Positions 10,401-22,553 of a stretch of 64,000 nt of DNA are shown here, piece after piece (position 1 is the first letter of the stretch; each line of letters starts with the position of its first letter). Made by a program: the position numbers and the translations under genes. This DNA comes from Terebella lapidaria (Eukaryota; Annelida; Polychaeta; Terebellida; Terebellidae), in contig OX424568.1 of assembly GCA_949152475.1 (NCBI GenBank), forward strand, positions 13,057,667 through 13,121,666, in the 5' to 3' direction. The notes under the pieces were generated by a model that did no database searches, had not been told where the DNA came from, and was given only the letters and a program-made list of their open reading frames with translations.

Positions 10401-10655
10401 AGTATCCCCCGAACAAAGTTACAATGATGTATTGATATGTCGGCTTTTGATTGTAAATCAAGAACAATTACCTTTTTCACTGACTCCACTAAGCAGGGGA
10501 CGAATTGGACTGCACTCATGGAAATATGGTTGTTTTCCACACTGCTGGTGAGTCTCAATAACACCTCCTTCCCCTTGTCTATGTTCTGGAATCAATTTTT
10601 CATCTTCAATGTTTTCTGTACAAAAAACCACCACTGGATTGGAGGTCAATCAAAC

Positions 10656-11820
10656 TTTGGTCTATCAGGGGTCTGACGGCTCGACAATACAAATAGTCCC
10701 ATTAGTAGTGGGGTTGGTCTATCAGGGGTCTGACGGCTCTTCATAGTCCCATTAGTAGTGGGGTTGGTCTATCAGGGGTCTGACGGCTCTTCATAGTCCC
10801 ATTAGTAGTGGGGTTGGTCTATCAGGGTCTGACGGCTCTTCATAGTCCCATTAGTAGTGGGGTTGGTCTATCAGGGGTCTGACGGCTCGTCAATACAAAT
10901 AGTCACATTAGTAGTGGGGTTGGTCTATCAGGGGTCTGATGGCTCGCCAATACAAATAGTCCCATTAGTAGTGGGGTTGGTCTATCAGGGGTCTGACGGC
11001 TCGTCAATAGAAATAGTCCCATTAGTAGTGGGGTTGGTCTATCAGGGTCTGACGGCTCTTCATAGACCCATTAGTAGTGGGGCTGGTCTATCAGGGGTCT
11101 GACGGCTCGTCAATACAAATAGTCCAATTAGTAGTGGGGTTGGTCTATCAGGGGTCTGACGGGTCGTCAATACAAATAGTCCCATTAGTAGTGGGGTTGG
11201 TCTATCAGGGGTCTGACGGCTCGCCAATACAAATAGTCCCATTAGTAGTGGGGTTGGTCTATCAGGGGTCTGACGGCTCATCAATACAAATAGTCCCATT
11301 AGTAGTGGGGTTGGTCTATCAGGGGTCTGACGGGTCGTCAATACAAATAGTCCCATTAGTAGTGGGGTTGGTCTATCGGGGGTCTGACGGCTCGCCAATA
11401 CAAATAGTCCCATTAGTAGTGGGGTTGGTCTATCAGGGGTCTGACGGCTCGTCAATGCAAATAGTCCCATTAGTAGTGGGGTTGGTCTATCAGGGGTCTG
11501 ACGGCTCTTCATAGTCCCATTAGTAGTGGGGTTGGTCTATCAGGGGTCTGACGGGTCGTCAATACAAATAGTCCCATTAGTAGTGGGGTTGGTCTATCAG
11601 GGGTCTGATGGCTCGTCAATACAAATAGTCCCATTAGTAGTGGGGTTGGTCTATCAGGGGTCTGACGGCTCGTCAATACAAATAGTCCCATTAGTAGTGG
11701 GGTTGGTCTATCAGTGGTCTGACGGCTCGTCAATACAAATAGTCCCATTAGCATGATTAGTAGTGGGGTTGGTCTATCAGGGGTCTGACGGCTCGTCAAT
11801 ACAAATAGTCCCATTAGTAT
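10656..11820. repeat. 57-bp minisatellite, about 21 copies
   Basis: The unit reads GGGGTTGGTCTATCAGGGGT, then CTGACGGCTCGTCAATAC, then AAATAGTCCCATTAGTAGT (57 bp). Several units lack about 12 bp around CGTCAATACAAA and so are about 45 bp. Copies are very similar, which suggests recent expansion or homogenisation. Because 57 and 45 are multiples of three, both strands contain long open frames, but there is no start or splice context to support coding. Confidence 0.97.
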
Positions 11821-12061
11821 TGGTTTAGAATGGTAATGAATATAATGCAATAAGCACAAATGATACCCTCACAATCATAACATTATGGAAAGCCTCATTG
11901 GCCACAAGAGCATTTTCATTATTACCAGGCAAGCAATAAGAATTACACGCATGATTTGCAATGAGAATGAAAATGTATGCCAAACCGTACCAGTAAATGC
12001 AAAACAGGAATTACCAGTGTATGCAATTAATAGTACTAGTGCAAGCTATCTACTCACTCAC

Positions 12062-12132
12062 AGGATTTTCAACCGTGAAGTATTCACGCAGCTGACTGTT
12101 GATCCTGGTCAGAAGTTCCACATTTGCACGAT
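12062..12132 (-). CDS. Probable internal exon of a minus-strand gene
   Basis: A 71-nt segment between a good acceptor (CTTGTTACAG) and a strong donor (CCT|GTGAGT). One frame is open: two bases completing a codon, then 23 codons including VELLTRINSQLREYFTVENP, ending in phase 0. That phase would splice directly to the exon starting at 7467, 4.6 kb away across the 57-bp minisatellite. The link to that gene is an inference. No family is recognised. Confidence 0.5.
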
Positions 12133-13484
12133 CTGTAACAAGAATAGTCTGATTTGAACACTGATTATTTATTTACTAGGGACTTTAAATACCATTTTCA
12201 TAAATACTGTTTTCATGTAATACATTCTTACAACGTCGTGAATGTCTGCGAGGAATCAGTTTCTGATACATGTATACTGTGCTGTAGCAAAGAAACATAC
12301 CATGATACAATTTGAGGAAGTTTACCGTATCATGTTTATTTACCATTGGAAAGAGCAGTGTCTGGTGACCATTGCGCATGCTCAGGTACAGGCAGTGGAC
12401 AACTGCCGCAGTCAGTTTCCTCATATTGAATAAATGAAAAAGCACATATTCAGCATATTTAGTACATAATTCATCTGATAACTTAAGGAGTTTCGCTCTC
12501 AGGTTCAGATACATGTACAGTGATGTAGGGGCCAAAATTTATAATTTATTTCTTCACATCGTGATTTTGTTATATGAGGGAATTTACAAATTTCAATTGT
12601 AAACTTTTCATTTCTTGCTATACATGTACTTACCTCTAAACTGCATGTAATGTTCCATGCATTGAAGTTGATACTTAATATTATACAGTTTGTTTGAACA
12701 TAATTCCTACCTGTTCAGTTCTCTTCTCATTGCTTTCTGTGTTGCTGACGTTTGATTTTCCGTAGTCATCCACCAAAGCTGAAAGGTACACACACTTTCT
12801 TAAAAAATGTGAAATTGGAGCCACATTCTGGAATAACCACAGCATTAATCAGCTTAAATCAGTGTTATATATTTCAAGTTCGGCATAAACACCTATCACA
12901 CCAATCGCAGATAATTAACTGTCCTCTGGTGCAAATGATAAACCTGGCGGTCTGGGAAAACAATCCTTGTCATCAGCTGCTACAATCATAGCAGTAGTCT
13001 CATGATTTTGCGCAATTTTCTGATGCGGACCATATCAAAATCATTGTGCATGATTTTAGAATGCTGATAGTGATACAGGGTCCGGTGCTAAAGTTAACTT
13101 GTCAACTTTGGAGGCTATACATATTTATCATAATTAGCTTTTCGTCTCGCTTTAGGCCAATGACATACTAGTACTGTGCTGAAATGTAATAGTGGAGTCG
13201 AGAAAGTGACAAATAAGAAGAATCGAGTCTTTTGCCTATTCATGCTATTTGAAGGCTATTGAGGCTATCTGTGTGCTTGATGAAAACCGATAAAGAGCTG
13301 TATCAAAGTATTTTTGATGAGATCTGAATATTTATTGAAGATCCTTTGAGACTGTCAAGACTTATCTTCTAGAAATGAGCAAAAATAATAAGAAGAAAAA
13401 ATAGGACCAAGAGTCCTGAAGCTTACCAGTACTTTGCCCATATTTTCATTTTCCCTAACATAAATCATTAACACATCATTTTAC

Positions 13485-14060
13485 ACATTAGAGGTCACAC
13501 ATGACCTTTATTATTCTTCTGATGTCAAGCTTCAAGGTCATATGTCAAAGTTCCAGGTCACCAAAAGCTGTGATGTACATGTTTTCATATATGTTCATAG
13601 TACAAACTTAAATTCTACCCACTTTTGTGCTTTTCGTCTGCAGAGCCCACTTTACAGATCTCAGATCAGATGTGACCTCGAGATTAAGCACTCAAGGTCA
13701 TCTGAGGTCAAGTTCAAGGTCACCAAAAGTTGCGCCATCTTTGATCAAGCGCTTTCACTCAGAGGCCAAATTGTGCATTTCAGGCTATTTTGGAATTGCC
13801 GTTTTGACGGTCAAATTCAAGGTCACCAAAAGTTGCGCCATATATGACTTACTATAGGCTCATAATACAAACCTAAGCTCTATGATCAAGCGTTTTCTCT
13901 GCAGAGGGCAATATGTGAATTTCAGGCAATATTGTAATGGCCTTTCAGACCTTTCAAGGTCATTGAAGGTCGAATTCAAGGTCATCACACAAATCGCCAT
14001 ATATGACTTCACATTTGAAAGTGCCATTATCTAAGCTCTATCTTTAAGCGTTCTGGGTGA
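13485..14060. repeat. AAGGTCA-rich dispersed repeat, further copies
   Basis: Three partial copies carry TCAAGGTCATC, GGTCAAGTTCAAGGTCACC, GCGCCATATATGACTT and AAGCGTTTTC. They are related to the pair at 7985-8545. No frame or splice context supports a gene. Confidence 0.7.
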
Positions 14061-14400
14061 ACTCATACAGCAACCCCCATTATGAAGGAAAAAAGTGGCG
14101 AAAAAAGTCCCAAAATTTCTTAAAAGGGACAACCTAAGTTGTTTCGACATTGTTTCGAATAGGAAATCACTTACGCAATGATAGTTGGACTCTAGACATG
14201 ACATCAGAAGCGTGCTTTAGCGAGTGCCCAATGAACTGAATACAGTAGTCATTAGTCAACTGACTGTTATTGTCTTATTGATGATCTATTTTAATTTTTT
14301 TGAGTTGAGTCACAACACCCGAGTACTTGAGTTACAAACTTTGGCTTAACTGTCGAATCTAGCGGGCAAATATGTTCCCCGTGTTTAACAATACGAAACA

Positions 14401-14989
14401 TACTGTAAGTGCATTTGATTTCGCGAGTATTAATATTAATTTTCGCGTTTTTCAAATGTGGATTTTTTCGTGAGGATTTAATTTCGCGGGTTTACGTGAC
14501 AAAGGACCGTCACGTCCATGAACATACAGGAATGTTTCATTTCCTGAATTGGACATTTACTTGTGCCAACAAGGATATAATGGCCAATGTGTCATAAACA
14601 TGATACAAATATAGTCCAATGCCCAGGGAGAGGGGTATTGGTTATGGATATTTGTGCATGGAGTGTGGTAAAATGTAAGCCACTTAAATTTTTTGATGGT
14701 TTTCATTTCATGGTCTTTAAACATGTATGTCTTCAAAATATGTAAAATTACATGGTCTCTGCTTGCCGCCAGACTCCAGTCCTAGCACAAAAGGACAGGC
14801 GCGGTACAACACGCGTTTGAAATACAGTAGGTCAGCCGTTGTAGCGATTTGAGCCGAGGTCATTGCCTACGCAGTCCAAAGTGCGGGTGGAGACATATTT
14901 GCGGGGATTAATTTTCGCGATTTTATTCTGCTCGCGAAATCGCGAACTAAATACGACTCTACTCGAGAAAAACGTGTGCTTTTACAGTA
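14401..14989. mobile_element. MITE with TACTGTAA...TTACAGTA ends
   Basis: The left end TACTGTAAGTGCATTTGATT and the inverted right end (reading TACTGTAAAAGCACACG) delimit about 590 bp. Both subterminal regions are rich in TTTCGCG words (ATTTCGCGAG, TTAATTTTCGCG). No transposase is present. TA flanks the ends. The superfamily is not assigned. Confidence 0.65.
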
Positions 14990-15014
14990 TATTGAGTGCG
15001 TTATGATCTCCCTA

Positions 15015-15400
15015 TGAGCTGTCCGTCCCTAAGTCGCCACACCCCAAAAGTCGCCATGTGGGTTATATTTTTGTTACAAACAGTGCAATCTTTGGCAAAT
15101 CCTAAATGAAAGTTCCACTAATGTGGATGGAATGTGATGTGTAGTCACAATTACCATGATTACGATTGTGACAAAAATGATCACAGTAGATGCACCATGG
15201 CGACTTTGGGGATGCAGCGACTTAGTTACAGACAGCTCATATGCTACAATCAAACAATTGTACCTACCTACCTCTCAAGATACATCCATATAAAGTGGAA
15301 GTATCATTTGTGATTTGTGAAAGATTGTACTGTTTGTAACAAAAATATAACCCTCATGGCGACTTTTGGGGTGTGGCGACTTAGGGACGGACAGTTCGTA
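15015..15400. mobile_element. Foldback MITE with 75-80 bp terminal inverted repeats
   Basis: The left arm runs from AGCTGTCCGTCCCTAAGTCG through the TTTGTTACAAACAGTGCAAT area. The right arm is its near-perfect inverse, ending GGGACGGACAGTTCG. A third, shorter copy of the end (ATGGCGACTTTGGGGATGC to TTACAGACAGCTCAT, 15197-15241) lies inside. No coding capacity. Confidence 0.85.
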
Positions 15401-15884
15401 GCCAGTCGCCTCCATCATCATTCATGATGCCTCAATCATTCAACACATGTGTCATTTAGACTCCATTGTAGTAAATTATAATAATTTCACATTCACAAGT
15501 GTATATCCTAGTTTCCATGCTTGCTGTGCGCCGTGTGCGGTCGGCAGCGCTCAGTATCGACGGACTCACTCGGTAGTACGGGTTGAGCGATAATAGAGGT
15601 TTTTCGACTTCGTGGCTTCGAAATGCGGCTAATATGTGAACATTTCTTTTTACTTGGTTTCAATATAGACCTCTCTATGGTTATTTCTTAATCCTACCAT
15701 GTTTCAAAGTTGTTATTTTGTACAGATCGGCGTTTTACTCACCCCCAGGAGTCCGGCAACAATTTCACAGGTCAACTCAAGCCAAGTTGACGGTCGGCCG
15801 TGAAGGTCAAGGTCGCTCAACTCTCCCACCGCGAGCACACGACACACACCCGACAGAAAAATGGCGTGGCCATACACACATGTT

Positions 15885-16085
15885 TCATGCGGTGGGTGCC
15901 AAGTGAGGACATTTCGGAATAATGCTTCTAATCATTGATAGTGACTAACTAACGCATTTCAAATAAAAATAATCCTGTGACCAACTGAGGACCGGGGTGT
16001 GTGTCCTCAGTTGGACATACGGTCCTCACTTGGTTGGTGTGTTTTCCAACGTTGGTCCCCAGTTGGCAGGTTATACACACACACA
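15885..16085. repeat. Chained imperfect palindromes built on CCAACTGAGGAC
   Basis: The core GAGGAC/GTCCTC next to CCAACTG/CAGTTGG alternates in orientation: CCAAGTGAGGAC (about 15899), CCAACTGAGGAC, GTCCTCAGTTGG, GGTCCTCACTTGG, CCAACGTTGGTCCCCAGTTGG. The palindromic units follow each other over about 200 bp. Confidence 0.6.
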
Positions 16086-16102
16086 TACACACACGTTGAA
16101 CC

Positions 16103-18425
16103 TTAAGGTTGTTCGAAACACCCGGAAAGGTGTTTTTATTGAGTAAAAAGTTATATTTCTTGATAGCTAGATATGTGATGGTTACAAAAAGCAGAAAAAA
16201 ATAGTAGGTCACCGTATGATATTTTTTGCTATGATGCATTTTGTTGACCTCCTATCAGTCTTGAAAGTACCTCAGCAATAGCCACAATCCATTACATCAT
16301 GACATGCAATCTAACTGCATATTTTTGCCTAAAACTATATATTTATAGGATTTTTCAGTACAGAACTGTTGTATATGCAACGGTTCATTAAACTGATGAA
16401 ACAAAATTCGCTAGCACTGAGTTTGATATGTTTCGTGGCAAGAGTAAGAACATGTGTATATATTTCAGCACTGAAATTTTACAGAAAAAGAGTAACTTCT
16501 GATAATCCATACAACGTTGAGTATCACTGCTCGGTCAGTAATACAGTATTTTTTTCTAATTTTTTTACACATATTTCTTCAATGATATTTTGGGTTTGTA
16601 AAAATAATGTAAAAAATATACCTATCCAGGTTACTTTTCGCGATATAAGCGTTAAAACATGAAAAGTGTCATTTTATGGAAACAAAAAATCAATAATTTC
16701 ATGAATTTGGAGTGCATACTATGTCAAATTATTCAAGTTTTTGTGAGTATGAATTGAAAAAAAAATCATATATTTCATATATTGTATGTTCTGACTTGAC
16801 TCAGAAATGTATAAAAGGCTGGCATGGTAGATGTGATCATTAGCATGAACGGTATGGCTGCTAGAATGAACCACTAGATGTTGACTGGTCAATTGGCTCA
16901 GATGAGATTCTCTCCGGTCGCCAACTCAGTAGGCCTAATAGTTGAAATATCCCCATCAAATTTGACAAGTCAGTAGAACTTTAGGAATAAATTTCACCCA
17001 ATTAGCTTGAGCAAGATGACCGCCACATTTGGCACAGGATTTTGCGATAACTTGTAGGCCTATACATACGGACAACGTGAGGATATAGCTTATTATATAT
17101 AAATGGCTGATAACGGATTTGACTGAGAGGGTAGCGCTGATCTGTGCGCGGTGAATTTTGGAGATTATTTCGTCTATAGGTCTATTTCATGCATCTCGAT
17201 GAATTTTGGCAGAAAATCGCCTAACATAGTGTAAATTTCTGGGCAGATAAGCTGCGGAAACAAAAAAGTTAGCCCCATTCGGCTTACATAGCGGAACGGG
17301 TATGGTAGACGAAACGTGTCAAAAATGACAACTGTAACGAAAACGGAGCCCCGTGAAATCGAACCTGATGGGCTATAAATGTTGCGGCCCAATGAAGCTG
17401 AGCTCTTCTTATGATGTATTCCTCTTAAAGAGTGAACATTTGGTATATTCAGGCTTTATAATGGACAGGCTATAGAGGAATTGATGTATGTCAATGGAAT
17501 GTTGCTTAGTGGAACTGGAAATGCATATGCGTGTTTGGACAAACTTAGGGGCGCATAGGACAAACTATTATAAAAGAGTGTGTGACGACCTCTGGATATT
17601 TTGTGGTGAACTTTGAAGTTCTAAGAGATTGGAATTGTGAAGAAAACACTCCACAGGGGCACAAAATGCAGGATTCGGCGGATGGGAGGATGTGGTAAGA
17701 AATGGAAGAAACCCTCACACTTGTTTTATTGGTCTTACACAGATATCATATACAAAGTAATGAGCGCCACTTGCGCCAGCAACTCCCCCCCCCCCCCCCC
17801 CACCCCTCAAATTTGCTCTTGCATTCGTTGTATCTTTTGTCCTTGGTCCACTCAAGTCAAGTAGCAACAAATTCCATGTGTTATGCCATACTAGTACATT
17901 CATGCTTATTAGCCCTACGAGATCTGCAATACCATGAATAGTCTTTCAAAATATTATTATCGCTAAGCTTGAGTTGTATTGAAAATTATGCCATGATCCA
18001 CAGAAGTGTTGTCAATTTATTTAACAGTGTTTTGAATAATTTTACGATCTGTTTGATTATGTTAATCAGAAGATTTGGAAATTGTTAGGTCTACTAGTTT
18101 TGTTGTGCAAACGTTTACTCATATACATATTAAAACTATGTAACGAATGGATGTTGTAGTATAGTATTATCTTCTTAACCGAGGCTGGCCCACTGAAAGA
18201 TACTAGACATATGCTGTGATGCTTCCAGTACTTTGTGTGTTCAAGTCGAGACTCCGCCGTACTGATTACAGACCGCCGGATTTTCCAGTACACCCATTGC
18301 ATGGCAACATTCATACCCCGCCGATCCCTATTTCACCCCGCCGTTACATTCGCTGTTTATGACACGTTTGGTCAACCATAGACGGGCCACATTGATGACG
18401 CGTTCGGTGTATCGAACAACCTTAA
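16103..18425. mobile_element. 2.3-kb TTAA-flanked nonautonomous DNA transposon
   Basis: TTAA then GGTTGTTCGAAACACC at the left (16103) is mirrored by GGTGTATCGAACAACC then TTAA at the right (18425), giving 16-bp inverted ends with one mismatch. Exact TTAA on both sides is the target duplication typical of piggyBac-type elements. The termini do not start with CCC, so the superfamily is tentative. The interior is AT-rich, has a poly-C run (about 17787-17803) and no credible transposase frame. Confidence 0.6.
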
Positions 18426-18429
18426 ATAA

Positions 18430-20675
18430 AAAGATGTGAATGTTCTGATGTGAATTTAGGAAATGGACGTGTTTCTATTTTTCAAGCGATACCGACCTCG
18501 CATTGATCCCTTGTGCTTCAAAATGGAAGATGGTAAATAAAACCAGAAAGTTGTTCTCTGAAGCGGGTATCTACTTAGTTAATGATAATATTGTTATTAT
18601 TAACTTATTGGCTTATATACACATTTTGTGCTTCCGGCGCCACTGCCAACGTTCCATGATTTATCGTCGTCGGATATTTCCACGATTGCGCCATATCACA
18701 TATTGTTTATCATGTAAACACGATTCACGCTAACTTGCTCGTACCAATTTATATTAGAAAAGGGTTTCATAACTGGCGTTTTCTTTCAAATCATCCAGGG
18801 ATCACATCCACTGAATTATATATATGCAATTTTATCATCCGCTTTTGTACTAATTGATCTCAAATCCTTTCAATGAATGATACGTTATCATTCGAGTCAT
18901 TGGGTATGTGCGCACAACAACACTCTTTAGTTTCATAATTTCAAGGTAAAACGCTACACACAAAAAGGGGTTAAAAGTATCGTTCTCATCTGTCTGCTTG
19001 CCTGATACATTCTGTGGATATCGTTTGTTTGATGCCAATTAGTGGTGACAGTCTTCAAAGTGTACGTGCTTCACTGAAATTTGGCATCAATATTTCAGTG
19101 TTGAAGCATTTTGAACTCAAATGACATTATGAACATTCTCAGAAATATACAACCAACAATCCTGTAGCTCTGAAAATTGACCACTCAAGTTGATTTGTTT
19201 TTTCTCCTAAGGCCACTGCATGCATTCACTGATATACACGACCTTGACGCATTCTACGTATCCAGGACTTGCGCTGAAGATCACCGATTTAATTAGTCAT
19301 ACAACATATACCATAATGGTTTTTCACATATGGCATCTGAGGGCAAATTTAAGACAACCGAAGATCCCCAACATAATGCATTGTACGAATAAGTGGCTGG
19401 GTTCATTGCAATGTACTGTTATGTTGTTTTGTTGATGGTATGTCGTTGTGTCAAAACAAGTTACGGTAAATAATCTAGAAGTTTCCTCTATCAGACCTTT
19501 ATTCAAGATACGTGTTCACTGTATGGCGGTGGGATCTCAACTGCTTACAATTCAAAATTACACATGAAGCGGGAAACCGGCTTCCTGGAAAGTGGCATGG
19601 TCAATTAACATGGAATGCTCGTGCGTGACAGTACTATGAAGTTGGGAGTTTTTTCTGGTTACTATGAAGTTTTTCTGGTGACAAAAAAAACGGACATTGT
19701 CATTGACTGTCGCCCGGTCACCCAAATTCGTGTAAATGTAAATGTAAAAATATCTTCCCTTCCAGCTTGATTCTGTTCACACCGCTATCCAAATTTGCTT
19801 ATTGGTCGCCGCATTAGCGGCGGCCTATAGGGTATAAGCCAGAAATAGACTTGGGGATGCCTCACACATTGAGGATTCCGTTTTAAGTGACGTCATTTCG
19901 CCAGATGTATGGTTGCCTAGGGAGACAACGCGAAGCGATATTGATCCACGTGCTGGTTTATTTTGCGCGTGTGGAAGTCTGGTTTTGGGAAAAGCAAAAA
20001 TTCCGATGGTATTCCCCGGGATTTGGAGTAGAGAAAGGTTTTGCTGAATGTATGCTATGTCGGCAATTGCGATCTGAAAACGAGCTAAATTGACAGGGGT
20101 CCTGTTCAACGTCATTTTATGAAACATTGGTACTATCATGCTCTATAGTGACCTAGATTTTATTGAAGTACTATGATTATACTATCACACCCTGTCAACC
20201 GTTAAGCCCTAATTTTTTTTTGGAAAGGTGAAACGCACACCCGAAGTTGCCCAATTTAACATTGATTTAAATGCAGACAATAATTGGTCATTTCAACCCT
20301 ATATCAAATACAAAGGTACTTTAACATCCGGTGCCGCTTAGCACAGTGCACCTTTTTCCACCTGCCGCTCAGCGCACGAACCGATATTCTAGCACAAACA
20401 TCATCCAATTTTATTATTTTATTTGACTGACTATCTCACAGCAAGAATTTTGGCCCACATATTTGTTTCATGCGGCGACCACTTTTGCTACTCTAGATCC
20501 CTGACGTTTACTTGTCCCCTACTAGCATTTTTCGTTACACTCATATCTGCCTCTTTTGCCGTACTCACTTGCCATGCTTGCTGTAGGTATAACCACTGTG
20601 TTGTCAATTTTGCGAATCGTCTTCTACACCTACACATAAATCTATGGAATGTGTTGAATCTGTGGAAACGGATAT
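18430..20675. other. No gene recognised
   Basis: The stretch is AT-rich and unique-looking, with short open frames only. I see no splice-bounded coding pattern, RNA gene or clear element ends. Confidence 0.5.
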
Positions 20676-20679
20676 TGGG

Positions 20680-20942
20680 CCGGTGTAAAAGAAATTCATG
20701 CCATACGTAAAATAGGTCCTACAGACAAATATTCCTAGGAAATGTTGTCCAGTGGGACAATATTCTCAGTAATATATGTCCGACGGACCTAATTCCCTGG
20801 GAAAACATGACCTGGGACCTAATTCCCTAGGAAAACATGTCCAGGGACATATTTCCCCGGCACTCATGTCCAGGCAGACTATTTCCCCTAGGAATATATG
20901 TCCGGGACAAAAGTACATGGGACATATATTCCATTTACACCT
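20680..20942. mobile_element. MITE-like unit of alternating GTCC/GGAC and TTCCC/GGGAA palindromes
   Basis: Ends are related in inverse: GGTGTAAAAGAAAT at the left, and at the right a sequence whose complement reads AGGTGTAAATGGAAT. The interior alternates two palindrome types about every 20 bp: TGTCC-N2-4-GGACA and ATTCCC-N2-4-GGAAAA. Examples are ATTCCTAGGAAAT, TGTCCAGGGACATA and TTCCCTAGGAAAAC. A related, shorter array lies at 63600-63735. Confidence 0.65.
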
Positions 20943-20999
20943 GTTAATAGATCAATAACACTGAATTATTTCTGAGTTACTGTGAGAAGTGCTTCGTAA

Positions 21000-22360
21000 A
21001 CTTATCTTGCGGCGCGGAATTTTGTTTCATTTATTTAGCGTTATGACATGGTGGCTACATCGTATATGACGTGGTGGCTACATAGTAGTGACACCACGGT
21101 TATAGCGTGAACGTGTTGACAGGTTTATAAGGCATTCGGTGACACTTCAGTAATGGGGCATACCTCTTTATCGTGGGGTCGCCGAACTTTACATTTACAT
21201 CTAGTTTCTATGATACAAAACTAACTACCGTGTAACCATTCATCATCATGTTATCTTTGTTACCATGTCCATATTGTGCATGTAGTTCCGCAATGTCTCA
21301 TTCCTTTTAAGCAACTGCCTTCGAATGTATGCACTATTTTTTCAAAACAAAATTTTAGTGAAACTCATATCATACAAGGCAACAAAACAGGTGGACACGG
21401 ATTTTGACGATTACAGTCCGTACGAGTTGTCTTTTCATCTGTTTTAACACACATTTTATGCCTGTTTTGTATCTAAACAAACGCAGTGTATCCATCAAAC
21501 CCGAATGTATTCAAATGCCCAAATTGCCTTTAAAAGTTCACATCGAGTACATTTTCGAGTTTATATCTGTATATATAATGTAGTTATGAGAAAAGTGACA
21601 TACGGTGGTGTACGTGCAATTGTCGGTCCATTTTAAACTTTTTGCTTTGTTAACATCTGTGTGTAATGGATACAGTTCCTGTATTTACGTGTGAACCGCC
21701 TGTTCAAATGAGCAAACTTTCGCAAAACACTGGTTGCAGTTAAAACATTTCAAAGTTCAAAGTTTTCACAAAAATTTGCATGTTTTCGAAGGCAGTTGCT
21801 TTAACTTCGTTGAAACTGGTAACGGTGTGTACAATATCATAATGTCTGGACTTTAGGTTGGCTCTACCCAGCTTGTTCAAAGCGTCAACTAACAATGACA
21901 TTGTATGAACTACTGGGACCATATTAGGTGGATTGTCATACTCCAGTTATGTGCCGGGGTTCATGGCTGCATGATTGATGTGCACTATTAAATCATCAAA
22001 TTACACATAACTCTGTAATCTGCGAAAAAGTGGCGTATTTTATGGTTCCTTTTATAATTTTTCAACTATCATTCTTGCAAAGTACTGTACAATTTCCAAA
22101 ATCTGTTCAGATTTGCAAATTTCATGTGTGAGGTGAAATTCAATATTGGAGTACATTACCAACTTTTTCGAATTTCAAGATAAAAGTCTGAAATATAGTG
22201 GGAAAATATGGTTTTGTGCCAAACAGAAAGAAACATTTTCAAATTGATCCGATCATCCTATACGAAGTTATGGCCAAAAATCATATATCCGATTCTGCGT
22301 TGAATTTGACTGTACATACATAATATTTATATTTCAAAAAATATTCTTGTTCGACCTCGT
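21000..22360. other. No gene; contains one copy of a dispersed repeat
   Basis: Mostly unique AT-rich sequence. At 22040-22310 a copy of a dispersed repeat occurs (AACTTTTTCGAATTTCAAGA, ATATGGTTTTGTGCC, GTTATGGCCAAAAATCAT) that is also present at 24630-25170. A short duplication GTGGTGGCTACAT lies near 21050-21085. Confidence 0.5.
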
Positions 22361-22365
22361 AAGAA

Positions 22366-22553
22366 AATATTAGATAATGTAATTCACGGTGTAAGGCATT
22401 CTCCCTGCGAGGGAATTGTTTCCCTCGGAGCGGAAATGCTTTCATCGTGGGGGAAATATTTTTCTTCGCAGGGAAAAAAAAGTTTACCACGTGGGGGAAA
22501 GAGTATTCTTCGTGGGGGAAATAGCTTTTCCCCGTCACTTACATTATTTAATG
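22366..22553. mobile_element. MITE-like unit with chained TTTCCC/GGGAAA palindromes
   Basis: Inverse-related ends (ATTAGATAATGTAATTCACGG, and the complement of the right end ATTAAATAATGTAAGTGACGG) enclose repeated GGGGGAAA and TTTCCC boxes, for example GAGGGAATTGTTTCCCTCGG and TTCTTCGCAGGGAA. It is the same architecture as 20680-20942 with different core words. Confidence 0.6.

Noticed and set aside
10656..11820. CRISPR-like array
   Set aside because: The repeats are contiguous without unique spacers in a eukaryotic genome. It is a minisatellite.
10857..11859. Long open frames on both strands in the 57-bp repeat
   Set aside because: The unit length is a multiple of three, so any open unit is open throughout. 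The antisense frame is equally open, and no gene structure surrounds it.
12711..12778. Possible 68-nt minus-strand exon (LVDDYGKSNVSNTESNEKRT)
   Set aside because: Splice signals are acceptable, but the phase does not fit the exon at 12062-12132 and the peptide is low-information. An intermediate exon near 12240-12290 would be needed.
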